A DNA stretch of 64,000 nt from Nymphaea colorata. Taxonomy: Eukaryota; Streptophyta; Magnoliopsida; Nymphaeales; Nymphaeaceae. Location: NCBI RefSeq assembly GCF_008831285.2, contig NC_045141.1, positions 5,163,224 through 5,227,223 on the forward strand, in the 5' to 3' direction. Made by a program: the position numbers and the translations under genes. The notes below the pieces were generated by a model, which had not been told where the DNA came from, did no database searches, and worked only from the letters and a program-made list of their open reading frames with translations. Positions within the stretch are counted from its first letter, which is position 1. Every line of letters begins with the position of its first letter. Positions 35,474 through 47,993 of this stretch are shown one piece after another.

Positions 35474-35880
35474 CCAATTTTCTATGCAGAAGTTGCATGA
35501 ACAAGAGTCAATGTCATCAATTTATGTGTAGATTCTCTTCTAGAAATTTTTGTCATTTTATTTTTTAAGTTGTACAAGTTTCAGATCTATTACTTTGGAA
35601 CACATTACTTCACTTTTCCAAATCAAGTGGCACCACTGATGGTTTCATTAATGAGAATTTTTCTTCTTAGCCCTTAATTCTTATTTCCCTTGAGTACATC
35701 TCAATCCTATTCAATCACAAATCAAAGTTGCAGATACGGTTTCTACTTTTTAAATGGCGATGTTTTTCTATCATATGATACGGTGAGCGTGAAAAAAAAT
35801 AAAAAATATGGTAAATTTAAAAAATGCAAAAATCTAATAATTAGTGGAAAAGAGGATCAATATACCAAAAAATCGTCCAC
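35474..35880 (-). promoter_or_regulatory. upstream region of RLK copy 3
   Basis: Homologous to the upstream regions of copies 1 and 2: the words TACTTTGGAACACATTACTTCA, ATCCTATTCAATCACAAATC and TTTTTCTATCATATGATA are recognisable. Shorter than the others because homology stops near 35820. A closer relative without a gene lies at 39130-39345. Confidence 0.5.
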
Positions 35881-37815
35881 TCATAGCTGATCTTTACAAT
35901 GTCCCTGTCAGACTATGATGGTTAGCTGCCTTGAACGTCTATTGGTGCAAAACAGGACAGGAACTGGTTGATATACATGGATTCTACATACTACTAGCAT
36001 TTAATTGAGGTGCCTAGCAATGTTATGACCATGAACATTTACCAATTAAGGTCCTTTTATCGATTCTTTTCCAGAAAAATTCGCCAGCAGCATCCTTTGT
36101 TATTTCCACACTCGGCACCTATGGCAAGGGCTGCAGATCACATCAATGGACTTTTTCTATTTGTAGGTCTTCTTATTTCCACATCGAATGCCTTACTTGA
36201 CACGGAAGATTACATCAACAAGTCTCTTTCTTAGCAGCCACCACCGTTTTATACGGCATCACCGTTTTGCCGAATCACAGTGGACGAGTTTTCTATTCTT
36301 AATTAATTTTTATATTCCTTAATTCGTTTTTTAGAAAACTTGAATTTTTAATTTTTTATTTGCATATAAATCACATAGTCCATTTTGTTAATAAAATTTT
36401 TAATGCAGGCCAAATTGATTTTTTTTTTTATTGCCAACAAGTAAGCTTACATTTCTCAAAATCTGCGAAGGCCGTGGCCTTGTCAGCACAACAGGCCGTG
36501 GCTTCGCCGTGAACTTCCAATGATGCCTTTTGGCTTTGTCTACTCGGGGGCTTGATCACTAAATTCATACCATGTGAGGGGTAACTTTTTTTTTGACTAA
36601 TTTTCAAGGGCATTTTTGTCTTCCAGTCTAAATCAGATATCCATCGAAACCATTCCTAAAAAAAAAAACAGATGAGGAAAAAATAATATTTAATTAAGAA
36701 ATTAGACCAGATTTAGATTTAAAAAATGGCATTCGATCGGATTCAAAATCAGATATACATAAATATCTAAACAGATTCAAATTCAGATTTAGGTCAAAAT
36801 TAGTTTTAAATAACAGTCCTACATTCATGCTCTTACATTTAGAAAATCGTTTGGATTGGGTTCAAATTCTGTTTCAGATACAAACTTTTATAAAAATCAA
36901 ATTTAGACTGGATTTAGATTTTGAAATCTGATTTGGGATGAAAATTTTGAATATGAAACTTTTCTTTTTGGTATTCGAATCCAAATTCAAATCCGAGTGC
37001 ACTGCCTGGTTCAATTTCATAACCTTTAACCAATTCCACCAGAATAAGCTAAATTTATCCATGCAAGAGAGAATGAAGCAAACCTTCTTTTCATTTTTTA
37101 ATTGTATTTAATTCTTTTTTAAATTCAAAAAGTTGTCGGGCCTACCATGCTCCTGACAGGTTAACTATAACTCTCTGTCATTACCCATTAGGTTGTTGGG
37201 CTATACCCGGCTTGACATGTCTGGGCCCGTCAGGCCAGCTACAGTGCCTAGGGTTCGAGATGGGTCAGGTTTGGGTAACCGCACCTTGCTGTGGGTCTCT
37301 CCTGCTCACCAAGAAAATAACTTTTATTCCAAAATTATTGAATGATAAAATTGGTTAATATCCCTTGACAAATGGCCTTGCTAGGCCTACTTCATGCATT
37401 CGATGTCGATGCAAGTCTGTTGGTTCATAAGAGGATAGGAAATGGTTGATGTACATCGATTCTGCATACTACTATTGGTGCCAAGCAATCTTATGGTCAT
37501 GAACAATTAGCAACGTCCTTTTGCAAATTCTCTTCTTCCAGTAAATTTCACCTTCATTTTTTTGTTTAATTCAAATTTTTAGAAGATTCAAGTCTACTGC
37601 TCTTTAAAAGAAAGCGATATTGTTTGTTATTTCCACACTTAGTGCCTTTGCCTTGGCTGGTGACATAAATGGGACTTTCTCTAATTCGTAGGTCTCCTTA
37701 TTTCCACATCACCACCTTGCTTGGCACGGAATATTACATCAACAAGTATTTTTTTTAGCAGCCCTTACCGTAACAACATATTTCCAATATCTTGTGCTCT
37801 TTTTGCTAGGTTTCT
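35881..37815. repeat. duplicated block, left copy
   Basis: Matches 39345-41530: CTGATCTTTACAATGTCCC near 35890, AATGGACTTTTTCTATTTG near 36143, GACGAGTTTTCTATTCTTAAT near 36282, and GGTGCCAAGCAATCTTATG near 37470. The block contains two related inner pieces (CTTATTTCCACATC...TTGGCACGGA near 36175 and 37695), so it has an internal repeat. A GATTC-type stretch (36640-37030) and a GC-rich stretch around 37140-37290 lie within. No gene; the short frames are not conserved between the copies. Confidence 0.6.
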
Positions 37816-37824
37816 ACTCTATCG

Positions 37825-39125
37825 TGTGAAAGTCCAACAAAGAGAACTTTAGAGTCAATTCCTCCCAAATTAGGGTTGTCAACATATCCGATTTTAATTG
37901 GATATCCAATCAAATCAGTTCAAAAAATATCGAATATGGAAAAAATTTAACATCCGATTAAGAAATTGGATCGGATTCGGGTTTAAGAAACAACATCTGA
38001 CTGGATTCTGATTCGGATTTGGATGTACATATATATCCAGCTGGATTCGGATTCAGATTCAGATCCAGATTGGATTTAATTTTAAATAAAATCTTATATT
38101 CAAATGCTCTTACATTTTGAAGATCAGTCAGATTTGATTCAATGTTCAAATTCGGATTGTGTTATTGGATTTTTGGTTCATTGTTTGTATTTGAATATGG
38201 ATATGTGAATATCCGAAAAAACAGATGTAATTCAGGATGTATCCTATTTGAATCTGATCCATTAACTTCCATGCTCCGAACTCCAATCCCAGAACTCCAA
38301 AAGACAATAAATAACAAAAGATACAGACCGCTCAAATTAATCCCTACTGGCCTGCAAGTGTCATGCAATAGAGAGAGAAAGAGAGAGAGAGAGAGATTAA
38401 TCCCTACTGGACAATCAAAATTTAAAAACTCTTATCAGATATATATATCTATGCATGTGCATGTGTGTGTGTGTATAGAGAGAGAGAGAGAGAGAGAGAA
38501 GAGATTATGCATGTAAGAAAAAGCAGATCATACATATTAGAAAAATAAAATGAACTCCTGGCAGAGGCTGTTAGCAGGAGAAATGCTAGTTCTTTTGATA
38601 AATCCTGTTTCACTTCTTATTTGGCTTAGTAATAAACCGATCAACCTTGGTCAAAGCATGTGAATTTAAACAGTCAAAGAAAGGAGTGAAGATTTAACAT
38701 AGGTCATTAAGAATGTCTTTAAGATATGCAGAATTTGCCAGGTCAATTTTTAAGACATGCAGTGAAAGCTCAAATCTGATCACATTTTGTAGTCTATTAT
38801 AGCTTTCATGGATGAATGGTTCCAAAATGCACCTTTGAGACACTTTGTATCCAGCATATGAGGGTGCAATCAAACACCAAAATGAATGTCTGTGACACTC
38901 AAATCTCTACCCTTTTCCGTTTTATTCAATTTTTGACATACACCTACGGGTGGACCAAAGTTCTCCTAGAAAGGGCATTCTAGACCCAAATGCAACCCAA
39001 ACAAATGGATGGAGTTCCAAAAATACAATATGTTGTCACAGAAGTACATTTTCACAAATAAACACGTGACTAAGTTTAAATTTTGTTTTAAGAACATCCG
39101 GTGTAAACAAACACTCCAGGACTGA
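37825..39125. repeat. mosaic repeat family R, copy 3
   Basis: Homologous to 28195-29985 without the 29213-29637 segment. It holds a hAT-like MITE (37870-38273), GA microsatellites (38371-38396, 38477-38500) and the AACATCCGGTGTAAACAAAC tail. It lies between the two duplicated blocks 35881-37815 and 39345-41530. Non-coding. Confidence 0.65.
37870..38273. mobile_element. hAT-like MITE, copy in repeat R3
   Basis: Left end TTAGGGTTGTCAACA, right end ATTAACTTCCATG, flanked by CTCCCAAA and CTCCGAAC. GATTC-rich interior. Same position as in R1 and R2. Confidence 0.5.
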
Positions 39126-39129
39126 CTGT

Positions 39130-39345
39130 TGTCACATCAATGAGAAATTTTCGTCTTAGCCCTTAAGTCTCATTTCCCTTTACTACTTCTCAACCCTATT
39201 CAATCACAAATCAAATTTGCAGATACAGTTTTTACTTTTTAAATGGAAAGGTTTTTCTATCATATAATACAGTGAGCGTGAAAAAAAGGAAAAATATGGT
39301 AAATTTTTTAAAAAAAATAAGATAAATATACCAAAGAATCATCCA
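39130..39345 (-). promoter_or_regulatory. gene-less copy of the RLK upstream region
   Basis: Closely matches 35650-35840, including CTTAGCCCTTAA, TTTGCAGATACAGTTTTTACT and TTTTTCTATCATATAATACAGTGAGCGTGAAAA. In copy 3 the receptor gene starts to the left; here the left neighbour is repeat R3 and no LRR coding exists. It is an orphaned promoter-side fragment. Confidence 0.55.
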
Positions 39346-41535
39346 CTCTGGCTGATCTTTACAATGTCCCAATCAGACTATGATGGGTAGCTGCCTTGAA
39401 CGTCTATTGGTTCTAAACAGGATAGAAAATGGTTGATGTACATCGATTCTACATACTACTAGCATTTAACCGGGGTGCCTGGCAATGTTATCACCATGAA
39501 CAACTATCAATTAAAGTTCTTTTACAGATTCCCTTCCAGAAAAATTCGCCTTCTTTTGTTTAATTCAATTTGTTGGAAGTCAAGTCTACTGCCCTCAGTA
39601 AATCGCAAAGGTTGTCAATAATATTACACTGAGATTACCCAAGGTTAAAAAAATTATTAATTTTTAAATTTTTTAAAACTTTTCTGATTTAATTTTTTTA
39701 AATAAGAAAAACAGTAAATAGGCAGAAATGGATCAGCCAGAGTTTCAAAAAATAAATGTTATTATTTAAAAAAATGATTTGATGATCTGATAAACTATAA
39801 TGATGAGAAATTTATAAAACGCTTTTTAAAATATTAAAGTAAATTTTGAACCTAAAAAAAATCTTAGCTTCACCACTATGTACGATGGTGAATGGTTTTT
39901 AAATTGACCAGGGTCTTGAACAGGGTTGCACATGAGGAGATGAGCTGGAGTTGAGCCAGCTCAAGCTTGACTCGACTCAGAAAACTCAAGTTGAGCTCAA
40001 TAAAACAAGCTTGAGCCGGACTCGACAACACAACATCGAGCTCAAACTCAACTCATTTAACTCGTTTATGTGACGCATGTTTCTTTTTTTTTTAACTCGT
40101 TCGTTTATAGTTGAGCTAACAAGAGTTCTTACAACTCAAACTCAACTGGTTTAACATTTCTAGTATACACTTGAACTCGAGCTCAAGTTTATGAGTGGTT
40201 TTTAAGCTGGCTTGACTCATGTAGCCATAAACTCAAGTGGTAAATGATGACTCATGAGTCATGGAGACTACAGTGAAACTTGACGTGAAAGTCAAGAAAA
40301 GGATTGAGCTTGACCCCAACTTAACCCAGTCTCACACAGCCATATAGACAGCCGACAAGCCAACAGCTGGCACCCCAAAAAATGATGTTTGGCCGGATGG
40401 CACATGGAATAACTATGCACCGAACATTTGCGTGGTCAATGGGGCAAGACTTAGCGACTAAAACCTAAATAATGTCAATGTCAAGTGGAACGTGAAGACA
40501 GTTCACTTTAAGATCACATCAATGGACTTTTTCTATTTGTAGCTCTTCATATTTCTACGACAGCGCCTTACTTGGCACAGAAGACTACATCAACAAGTCT
40601 CTTTCTTAGCAGCCCTGACCGTAACAACTTATACAATTTCAATATCTTGTTCTCTTTTTGCCACATTTTGACTCCATTTTTCTTTTTAAATGGCCCCATC
40701 AAAGTTGGGTACAGTGGACGAGTTTTCTATTCTTAATTAATTTTTATATTCCTCAATTCCTTTTTCCAAAAAAATTTATTTTAATTTTTTTATTTGCATA
40801 TAAATCACATAGGCCATTTGTTATTAGGAATTTTTTACACAAGCCAAATTGTTTTGTTTTTCTAATTGCCAACATTTAAGTTTACATTAATTGCCCAGTA
40901 TTGGCTTTGCCCTGCACTCCCAATGAGGCATTTTGCTCCTTCTAAATTCATACCATGTGAGGGGTAACTTTTTTTTTTCCTAATTTTCAAGGGCATCTTC
41001 CAATTTAAATCAGATATCCACCCAAACTGTTCAAAAAAAAACAGATGAAAAAAAATAATATTTAATTAGGAAATTAGAACATATTCTGATTTAGAAAAAG
41101 GACATTTAATCAGATCCATATATACATAAATATCTGATCAGATTCAAATTCAGATAGGATAGGAAATGGTTGATATAAATCGATTCTACATACTACTATT
41201 GGTGCCAAGCAATCTTATGATCATGAACAATTAGCAACGACCTTTTGTAGATTCTCTTCTTCCAAGAAATTTCGCCTTCATTTTTTGTTTAATTTAAATT
41301 GTTGGAAGACTCAAGTCTACTGCTCTTTAAAAGAAAGTGATGTCATTTGTTATTTCCACACTCAGTGCTAATGGGACCTTTTCTAATTGGTAGGACTTCT
41401 TATTTCCACATCACCGCCTTGCTTGGCATGGAAGATTAATCAACAATTATGTTCTTAGCAGCCCTTACCGTAACAACATATTTCCAATATCATGTGCTCT
41501 TTTTGCCAGGTTTCTACTCTATCCTTTTTTTGTTT
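39346..41535. repeat. duplicated block, right copy
   Basis: Counterpart of 35881-37815. It carries an added GAGCTC/CTCGAG-rich stretch (39930-40330) between its first two pieces, and lacks part of the 36700-37400 sequence. No gene supported. Confidence 0.6.
39930..40330. repeat. degenerate GAGCTC/ACTCAA-rich repeat
   Basis: Dense words such as TTGAGCTCAA, GCTTGAGCC and AACTCAAACTCA make a cryptically simple stretch present only in the right copy of the duplicated block. It is therefore probably an inserted element, but no ends could be fixed. Confidence 0.45.
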
Positions 41536-41599
41536 CTTAATTGAGTACACTGCATTTAGTCCATGGGCTTATTGGACATTTAGAACTCAGATATGTACA

Positions 41600-41820
41600 A
41601 TACCACCGATCAGGTGATCGATGTTACCAAAATCAGTCAGAATTGGCTGGATTGGGGCGAGAAAACACTTCCAATAAATGCTTCCATTGTGTGGACCGAG
41701 AGTTGTTATTGTTTGTACTGGAAAGGCGTTGTGGTTGTTCATAATGAAGGGCCAAACCGGACACATAGTGTCGGATGTGTCCGTAATAAAGTGTCTTCAT
41801 AGGACATATTTGGTGTAGTG
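41600..41820. mobile_element. CACTA-type terminus
   Basis: Read on the minus strand from 41820 the sequence starts CACTACACCAAATATGTCC and continues with CGGACACATCC and ATGTGTCCGG, short inverted words like those below CACTA termini. The opposite end was not found. It abuts, and may have cut, the frame to its right. Confidence 0.5.
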
Positions 41821-42630
41821 GACTCTGTTTCCTCTTTTCCTGCCTCGACCCTGTCCTCATTACTCTGGACTCATGTTCGCCCATGTGCAAGCATCATCAA
41901 TCGCCTTCCCTTTCTTACCACCTGTTCTTCCATTTTCTCTCCTGAACAAACCTGGTGGTGAGTCATTCACCATAACCTCACTGTCTAAACCAGCCATTTG
42001 TTTGCTAGTTTTCATTCCATCCAAACAGCAAGAATCCTGAATTTTATTTTTTAATGGAGGAGAAAGAATAAAACCTGATGAGGACTCACGGTTCTCCCCA
42101 TAGATTCTTTTTGTTATCAATTGATTCTCCATCTCCAGCTCTATCTTCTCGTTACCCACCAGCTGGTTGCTCTTCAAGTTACTCCCCAATTGCTGGTCCG
42201 CTATAAATCAATTCATTCTAATATTTCTGGGTCTAATTTTCCATCTGCCCACGGGGAAACAGAAACTTGTTATCCTCCAATTCTGATTCTGCTTTTGATC
42301 TGGGTCTCCTTTATTAACTCCTCATTTTTTCCCAATTTTTTTTTCTTATTCCCTCCCGGCCAGTCCTTATTTCTCCTGACATAATGATAACCTTCATTTC
42401 CTTTCACCCATCTTTCTTTGCCACAGCTTCTTGAGAAGAAACCACCAACTGATTAACTCTACACTGACTTGTCATATGAGTTATATTGGTGTTCGCACCC
42501 CACTCCCTTTTCAAGAAGGTCGAAATGCGAGTCAGCAAAATTCTTTTAAAATTGGGGTTTTGAGAAAATTTTCAAGAGAAAGGGATCCGCTCGTCGGTAC
42601 GAGGTCCAACCGTTCCTGCCGCCTTTAACA
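41821..42630 (-). pseudogene. coding-like region, possibly LINE-related, unidentified
   Basis: The minus strand is open from 42189 to beyond 41860 and contains GLFRRENGRTGGKKGKA, a basic glycine-rich stretch like the linker before the endonuclease of some plant L1-type elements. No catalytic motif is visible. Upstream (42200-42630) open stretches are broken by stops. A LINE ORF remnant truncated by the CACTA end is my best guess; an ordinary gene remnant is also possible. Confidence 0.25.
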
Positions 42631-42639
42631 GGGGTAATT

Positions 42640-45070
42640 AGACCAAGGACTAAAGATCATTTGGATCATATACGAGTTATTGATGTAAGTCCTATATGCT
42701 TATGCATTGAGGTTTTGGATTCAAGAACCGAAATTCATTTTTTTGAATAAATGAATTTGAATATTGGGGGTTTTCAAGTTGGTTTAAAATCCTTTGTTTT
42801 GGTGTTATTTGAAACACATAATTCTTGAGGATTTTTGAAGATTTGGAATTGAGTTCTTTGTTGTGAACTCTAGATGATGATGATCATCTTATGATAAAAA
42901 TTGATTTTGAACTCTTCTTTTGTCAAATCATGTGATTTGTAGAATTCATTCTTTTGAAAGAACATAGGTTCCAAATTGTTAGAAAACATGTTGTTTTTCA
43001 AATGCACTTTGGCCAAAAGATTATGAATGCATTGCTTGTGTTTTCTTTTGAAGTTAAGTGAAGTTTACAAATTCTCATTGCAATATGACTTGGTCACTTT
43101 TTGCAACTTAAATTTGAATCACTTAATTTCTTGAGAATGTGCATGTGGTGCCATTGATTTTGAGTGAAAGTGAATGCATGAAACGAGAATGGAAACTATA
43201 TGGAACATTCATTCTTCTCTCTCTCTTAATCCATCAAGATTCATTCATATGAAACATACATTCTTCACTCCCTCATAATCTCTCAAAGTCCGTATTGCAC
43301 GTCATACAATCTATACATGAAGATTGATTAAAATGTAGGACTTTCTCTATATGTGCTCATTATATGATTAAGCACATGAATTAGAGATGTAGTCCATAAG
43401 CTTGAGGCTTGACATAAAATTATCAAAATGATGAAAATATATAAATGATGTCAAGTTCAATCTTTGAAACGGATGGGAGACATGGATGACGTCCACTTTT
43501 GTCTCAAAATAGCTAAAAATCAGACCTTGTGTTGATTTAAATAGCTGAAAATTGTGGACATTGATTCCAATAAGGACTTGTTTCTTAGATAGAAACAATG
43601 AGTTTTTCAAATCTATTCAAATTCCAGATTTCGTAGTAATGAAATCATCAACTCCTTTGGATGATTCTAGGATGGTTGGTATTTCAAATACGTAAATTTT
43701 GATATTCTTAAACCAATTCCTATAAAACATGGTCTGATTTCAACAACATACATACATCTTACGTATGGGTTTGCTGAAATTAAGTAAAAATGAAATGAAA
43801 GTAATTTATAATCTTGCACTAGAAAAATCAATAAAAATGGCCAATTTCCTTAAAGACCGGTTTGGAAACATGTTCCAACCTGATTTTAAGGGAGGAATGT
43901 AATTTTTGACAAGAAATCGGATGCATATATGTACATATATAACAATGTATACATATACGTACCTTACTTTTCAAAATGAAATTTTATCAAGGGACCGCAT
44001 GACTCATGAATCATGATGATTCATGGCTGGGTTCTTTTATGTAGGAAGATTGAGAACTTGTTTCAAATCTTCCCTACTACCCTTGATTAATTAAATTGAA
44101 AGACATGAATCAAAATGACTGTGAATAAGAAAGAAAATAAAACAATACTCAAGCTTATTCGTCCATCATTTCGCCATGCAAGGGTGGATCACATTCATAA
44201 AAACGTATCCATCCCTTATAGGCATTTTCATCATACGTGATGTAGCAAAATCACTTTCTCACCGTGGGATTCTCTCATGGTAGGGAGTTCAAAATGGTAT
44301 TAAGTTGGTTCCTTTGAAAGGGACGTGGCCTTGGGGCCCATTTCGAAATTTGATACTTGGGTTCATATTTAAGAAAAACCGACATATGCATGCATTATGC
44401 ATTAACATGTACATTGAAGCGTAGGTTTCCCTTAGCTGGACATCATTCCCAGCCGTAAGCAAATGAAAATAAACCCTCCCACGAATTGTTGGAATTAAAA
44501 TAAATCAACAATAAGCTAAAGTAGAAGAGAAGTGAGTTAAGATCACCTACCTTGCGGTCGGTCTTGATGTTTGTCTTTCGTCTTCACTTGTTTTCTAACC
44601 CAAGCAATCCTAAGCAAGAATCCAACCGTGGATTCAAGCTTAGCAAAGCTAGAATAAGAAATAGCTTGCTTGCTGGAATTTGGAGTGGTAAAGAGGGCTT
44701 CTCACCACGAAAATCCTAAGTAAGGGTTCACTTAAGCACCCTAACTTAGCAAAATCAATGGGGAGAATAGAAGAAAGTGAAGAAGAGAATGGGAGAAAAA
44801 GGGGAAGGGGGCTTGGACGAACCTCTTCTCTCTTCCTTGGCTTCTCCCTCCTAGCTCCTTGGCTGCAGCAATTTGATAGAATGCTCCAAAATTTCGTCCC
44901 CCCCCTTAGTGGCCAAGGGGAGGTTTATATAGAGGAGGAGGTGGGTTCAACCACCTTCTTAACTCACCTTGGGAACTTACTTAAGACCTTGGGGACTTGT
45001 AAAATGAGTTAAATAGACTTTAAAGGCTCTAATTGACCATTTCTCAGCCCATTTCCACGAGCTAGGTGGG
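42640..45070 (-). repeat. LTR-like segment running into the assembly gap
   Basis: Non-coding. On the minus strand, CTCCTCTATATAAACCTCCC (about 44922-44941) resembles an LTR promoter, followed downstream by a CT/GA-rich leader-like part (44740-44850). Repeated ATTCAT/TTCATTC words fill 43100-43330, and a GACTCATGAATCATGATGATTCATGG palindromic stretch lies near 43990-44025. The layout suggests a long retroelement LTR on the minus strand. Its outer ends are not visible, one being in the gap, so this is tentative. Confidence 0.3.
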
Positions 45071-45170
45071 NNNNNNNNNNNNNNNNNNNNNNNNNNNNNN
45101 NNNNNNNNNNNNNNNNNNNNNNNNNNNNNNNNNNNNNNNNNNNNNNNNNNNNNNNNNNNNNNNNNNNNNN
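45071..45170. other. assembly gap (100 N)
   Basis: Exactly 100 ambiguous bases, the usual placeholder for a gap of unknown size. Continuity across it cannot be assumed. Confidence 0.99.
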
Positions 45171-46255
45171 GGCAGCAGCCATTAAAATAAAGGGATAATT
45201 TACAAATTACTCATCTCAATCTAAATTATCTGCAAAGGAAGAGAAAAAAAAATGGATAATTTTCAATAAAAGGGCAACTGTGTAAATTATTCCCTATAAT
45301 TTTAGTGACTTCCATGCCGAAGCAACACATTGAGATTTATCCAAAAGTTGAGTGCACGCTTTCTTGATCTTTAAGAGTCGACTAGTGATTTACTATTTTC
45401 CCAAGAATCGGGCCACTTATATAATTTTGTGAAAGACTGTGGAAATATTTCAGCACATTCAGTCTAAGATGTGCTAGCGTTTTAACGGTCCACCACAAAA
45501 AAACGTTTTATCAAAAGTAGTTTTTTTAAAACTTATTTTTTAATTAGTTTTGCAAAACAGATTTGTATGTTTGGATATAGAATCAAAACAGTTTTTATTT
45601 TAAATTATTTGGGTAAAATATTTTCTTACAAAAATTATTTTTTCATAAAACTTGCACTTCTTAATCCAAACTCTTACAAACAGTGTCTTAGAAGGAGAAT
45701 CGTTTTTACCTCAAAAATGAGTTTTGCCACCAAAACAACCTAGGCATTCTTGTGATATGAAATATTAATCCTATGAGGGAGGAAATTAATAGGACACTCT
45801 TGGAAAACGATCCAAACACAAAAAAATTATATGTTAAAGTTTTTTGACTTGGTACGTGGGAGAAAAGTCGGCGGATGGAGTATGCCATGGGACAAAAAAA
45901 AAGTTCAACCAATAGATATACAAAACCATCTGATCGAAACCAGAGTTTTGAGCAATTATTTCTAAAACCTGACTAATTAAATGCATGTGTGTTGCGAGAC
46001 AACTAAACAATCGAAATTAAATTACAAACGTTTGATCACTTTCAGAACACATCATATGTTAAGTCCTAACACAAGACACCATGCCAAGGGTTGCAAATGG
46101 TACGCAGATGTGTTCAGTGAACAACCATTAAAAAATGCATGAAGAACCACTGAAAAATTCAGGGTGGCTTCGATGTGAATGCAGGTATAATTATAGTCAT
46201 ACTTCGGATATAGGTTTATTTTTCAAAAGACTTGACTATCTCCCCCTCTCACCCT
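45171..46255. other. intergenic, nothing recognised
   Basis: AT-rich unique sequence with T-rich runs (45500-45660). No domain-bearing frame, RNA or repeat ends were found. Confidence 0.45.
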
Positions 46256-46259
46256 TCCA

Positions 46260-46745
46260 AGATGGATTTATTTCATAGAGCATTTTTTTTCATGGGCACG
46301 AGATGGCGAAGGGTGTTTCTATGTAAATCGTGCATATAGCTTGCTTCAACCAACTGGTGTCAATTGGTTTCTCATAACCTCCTTTCGGCTGGGGGTCCCT
46401 ATCGGCGATCCAAAATCTTGCATGGTTTATTCTATTGGACCACATTTAGACTCAAAATAATGTCACAAGATGTGGTTTTCACCTTGCGAGCAAGTGAACT
46501 TTATGTTATTGTGCCGAGGTCTACCACTCACCTGATGTTTTGTCGAGTGTCTCAAGATCTTTATGCGCTTACCTGGTCTATGCCTCATATTGAAGTCACA
46601 AACATATCTACAATGCGGAACCTGATCCATGGACCAGTTAGAGTGAGAAACAAAAAGAAATGGTGTACCATTTGGAGAACGACTGTTTACATATGAGGCA
46701 TTTGGAACTCTAGAAACGATATTATTTATAGGAATGAGACTCTCT
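46260..46745 (+). pseudogene. L1-type LINE fragment (C-terminal end of ORF2)
   Basis: One plus-strand frame reads WARDGEGCFYVNRAYSLLQP, matching the W..DG.FSVKSAY element that follows plant LINE reverse transcriptases. A second frame reads TTHLMFC, then IWRTTVYI, stop, GIWNSRNDIIYRNE, like the HLF..C...IWK.RN..IFR.E end of the zf-RVT region. A frameshift near 46350 separates them and a stop interrupts the second. Only this last part of ORF2 remains. Confidence 0.55.
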
Positions 46746-46923
46746 TAGTTTAGCGCATGACATCCTCTATTTTGTATGATGTATAGTTAATTTCCAGTAA
46801 CCTATGGGGAAATGGTGGTACCTCCAACTTCTTACAAAAATTAAGAGCTAATCTTTAGATGTAATCACTTATTCAGATTCAACTTTTTGTTGGACTTATG
46901 TTAATGTTATGTTAATTTTTATT

Positions 46924-46947
46924 TCTCTCTCTCTCTCTCTCTCTCTT

Positions 46948-46985
<38 letters not shown>

Positions 46986-46998
46986 CTCTCTCTCTCCC
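46924..46998. repeat. (CT)n(CA)n(CT)n microsatellite
   Basis: Compound array of CT, then about 30 bases of CA, then CT again. Confidence 0.95.
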
Positions 46999-46999
46999 T

Positions 47000-47990
47000 G
47001 AGAACGTTGCAATTTAAAAATGTGTGGGGGTGGTTTCGATGTGAATGATTTGCTTATGCCAAAAGAAAGTCATTGTATATTGTAGAGTTTATTCCGCTAT
47101 CAACCCCAAGGGCTAAGCCTGGTAGAAAAAAAGAAAAAAACAGGCAGGTCGAGCAGGCCCAGGCTGCTATTGTGGTCCTACTTAATTCAATATATACATC
47201 ATCAAACCTTATTTCTCTCTCTACTCACATATAGGCAGTATGGATTCATATATTTTCAATTACGATGAATTAGACGAACATAATTTTCTTATCAGTTGTC
47301 TTCTTTAATAGATTAGAGTACTCTTCTAAACAAAGTAATTACAAAACAAGAAAGAACGAACATTTTAGGACCAAAATACAACATGACATTAACGACCTTT
47401 AACAAGTGAAAGACCGTGATTCTGTGGTTGTTTGTACAACTGGACTGAAAGAAAGGAGATAATTAGCTAAAAGAAAATGGCAACCAATGATAAAGTAAAG
47501 CATTAATTAGAAGGAAGCAATATACATTTCTATTTCATTTGGAAGACTGTGACTGCGCTGGCTTATTTTTCTTTTGTGAATGACATAACCGTACCCAATA
47601 CAATTATGCCCAATACAATTAATGGTTGTAAGAACTTTTTTCTTTAATTTCCAAAAGGTCCTTCGCTGAAGGGTAGTAATACTTTAAATTTTGAACCAAA
47701 CAAAACACTATATAATTATTCCATAAATATAAATATGCACCAAAGAGTCCTACACCTGCCTCTGCCCCTGCCTTCAGACCGTAAGATAGAGAAACAACTA
47801 ACAGAAGCTGGCCGTCTCAGTAACGAGGCCTTAGAGGTGCAGGCAGCCACGGCTTCTTCCCTCTTTTGCCTCCAAGGTTCAAGACGAAGGGATTGACACA
47901 TACTCATGACCGCCTACCTTTCACTTGGGCCATAATATATATATAGGTAGAAACAGCATTGCGGACATATGAGGTAATTTGCATGAAGCA
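47000..47990. other. intergenic, no supported gene
   Basis: Unique AT-rich DNA. A minus-strand frame (47716-47907) is cysteine- and arginine-rich with no known domain. It could be a 3' exon of whatever the 47994-48098 block belongs to, but no acceptor joins it convincingly. Confidence 0.35.
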
Positions 47991-47993
47991 TAC

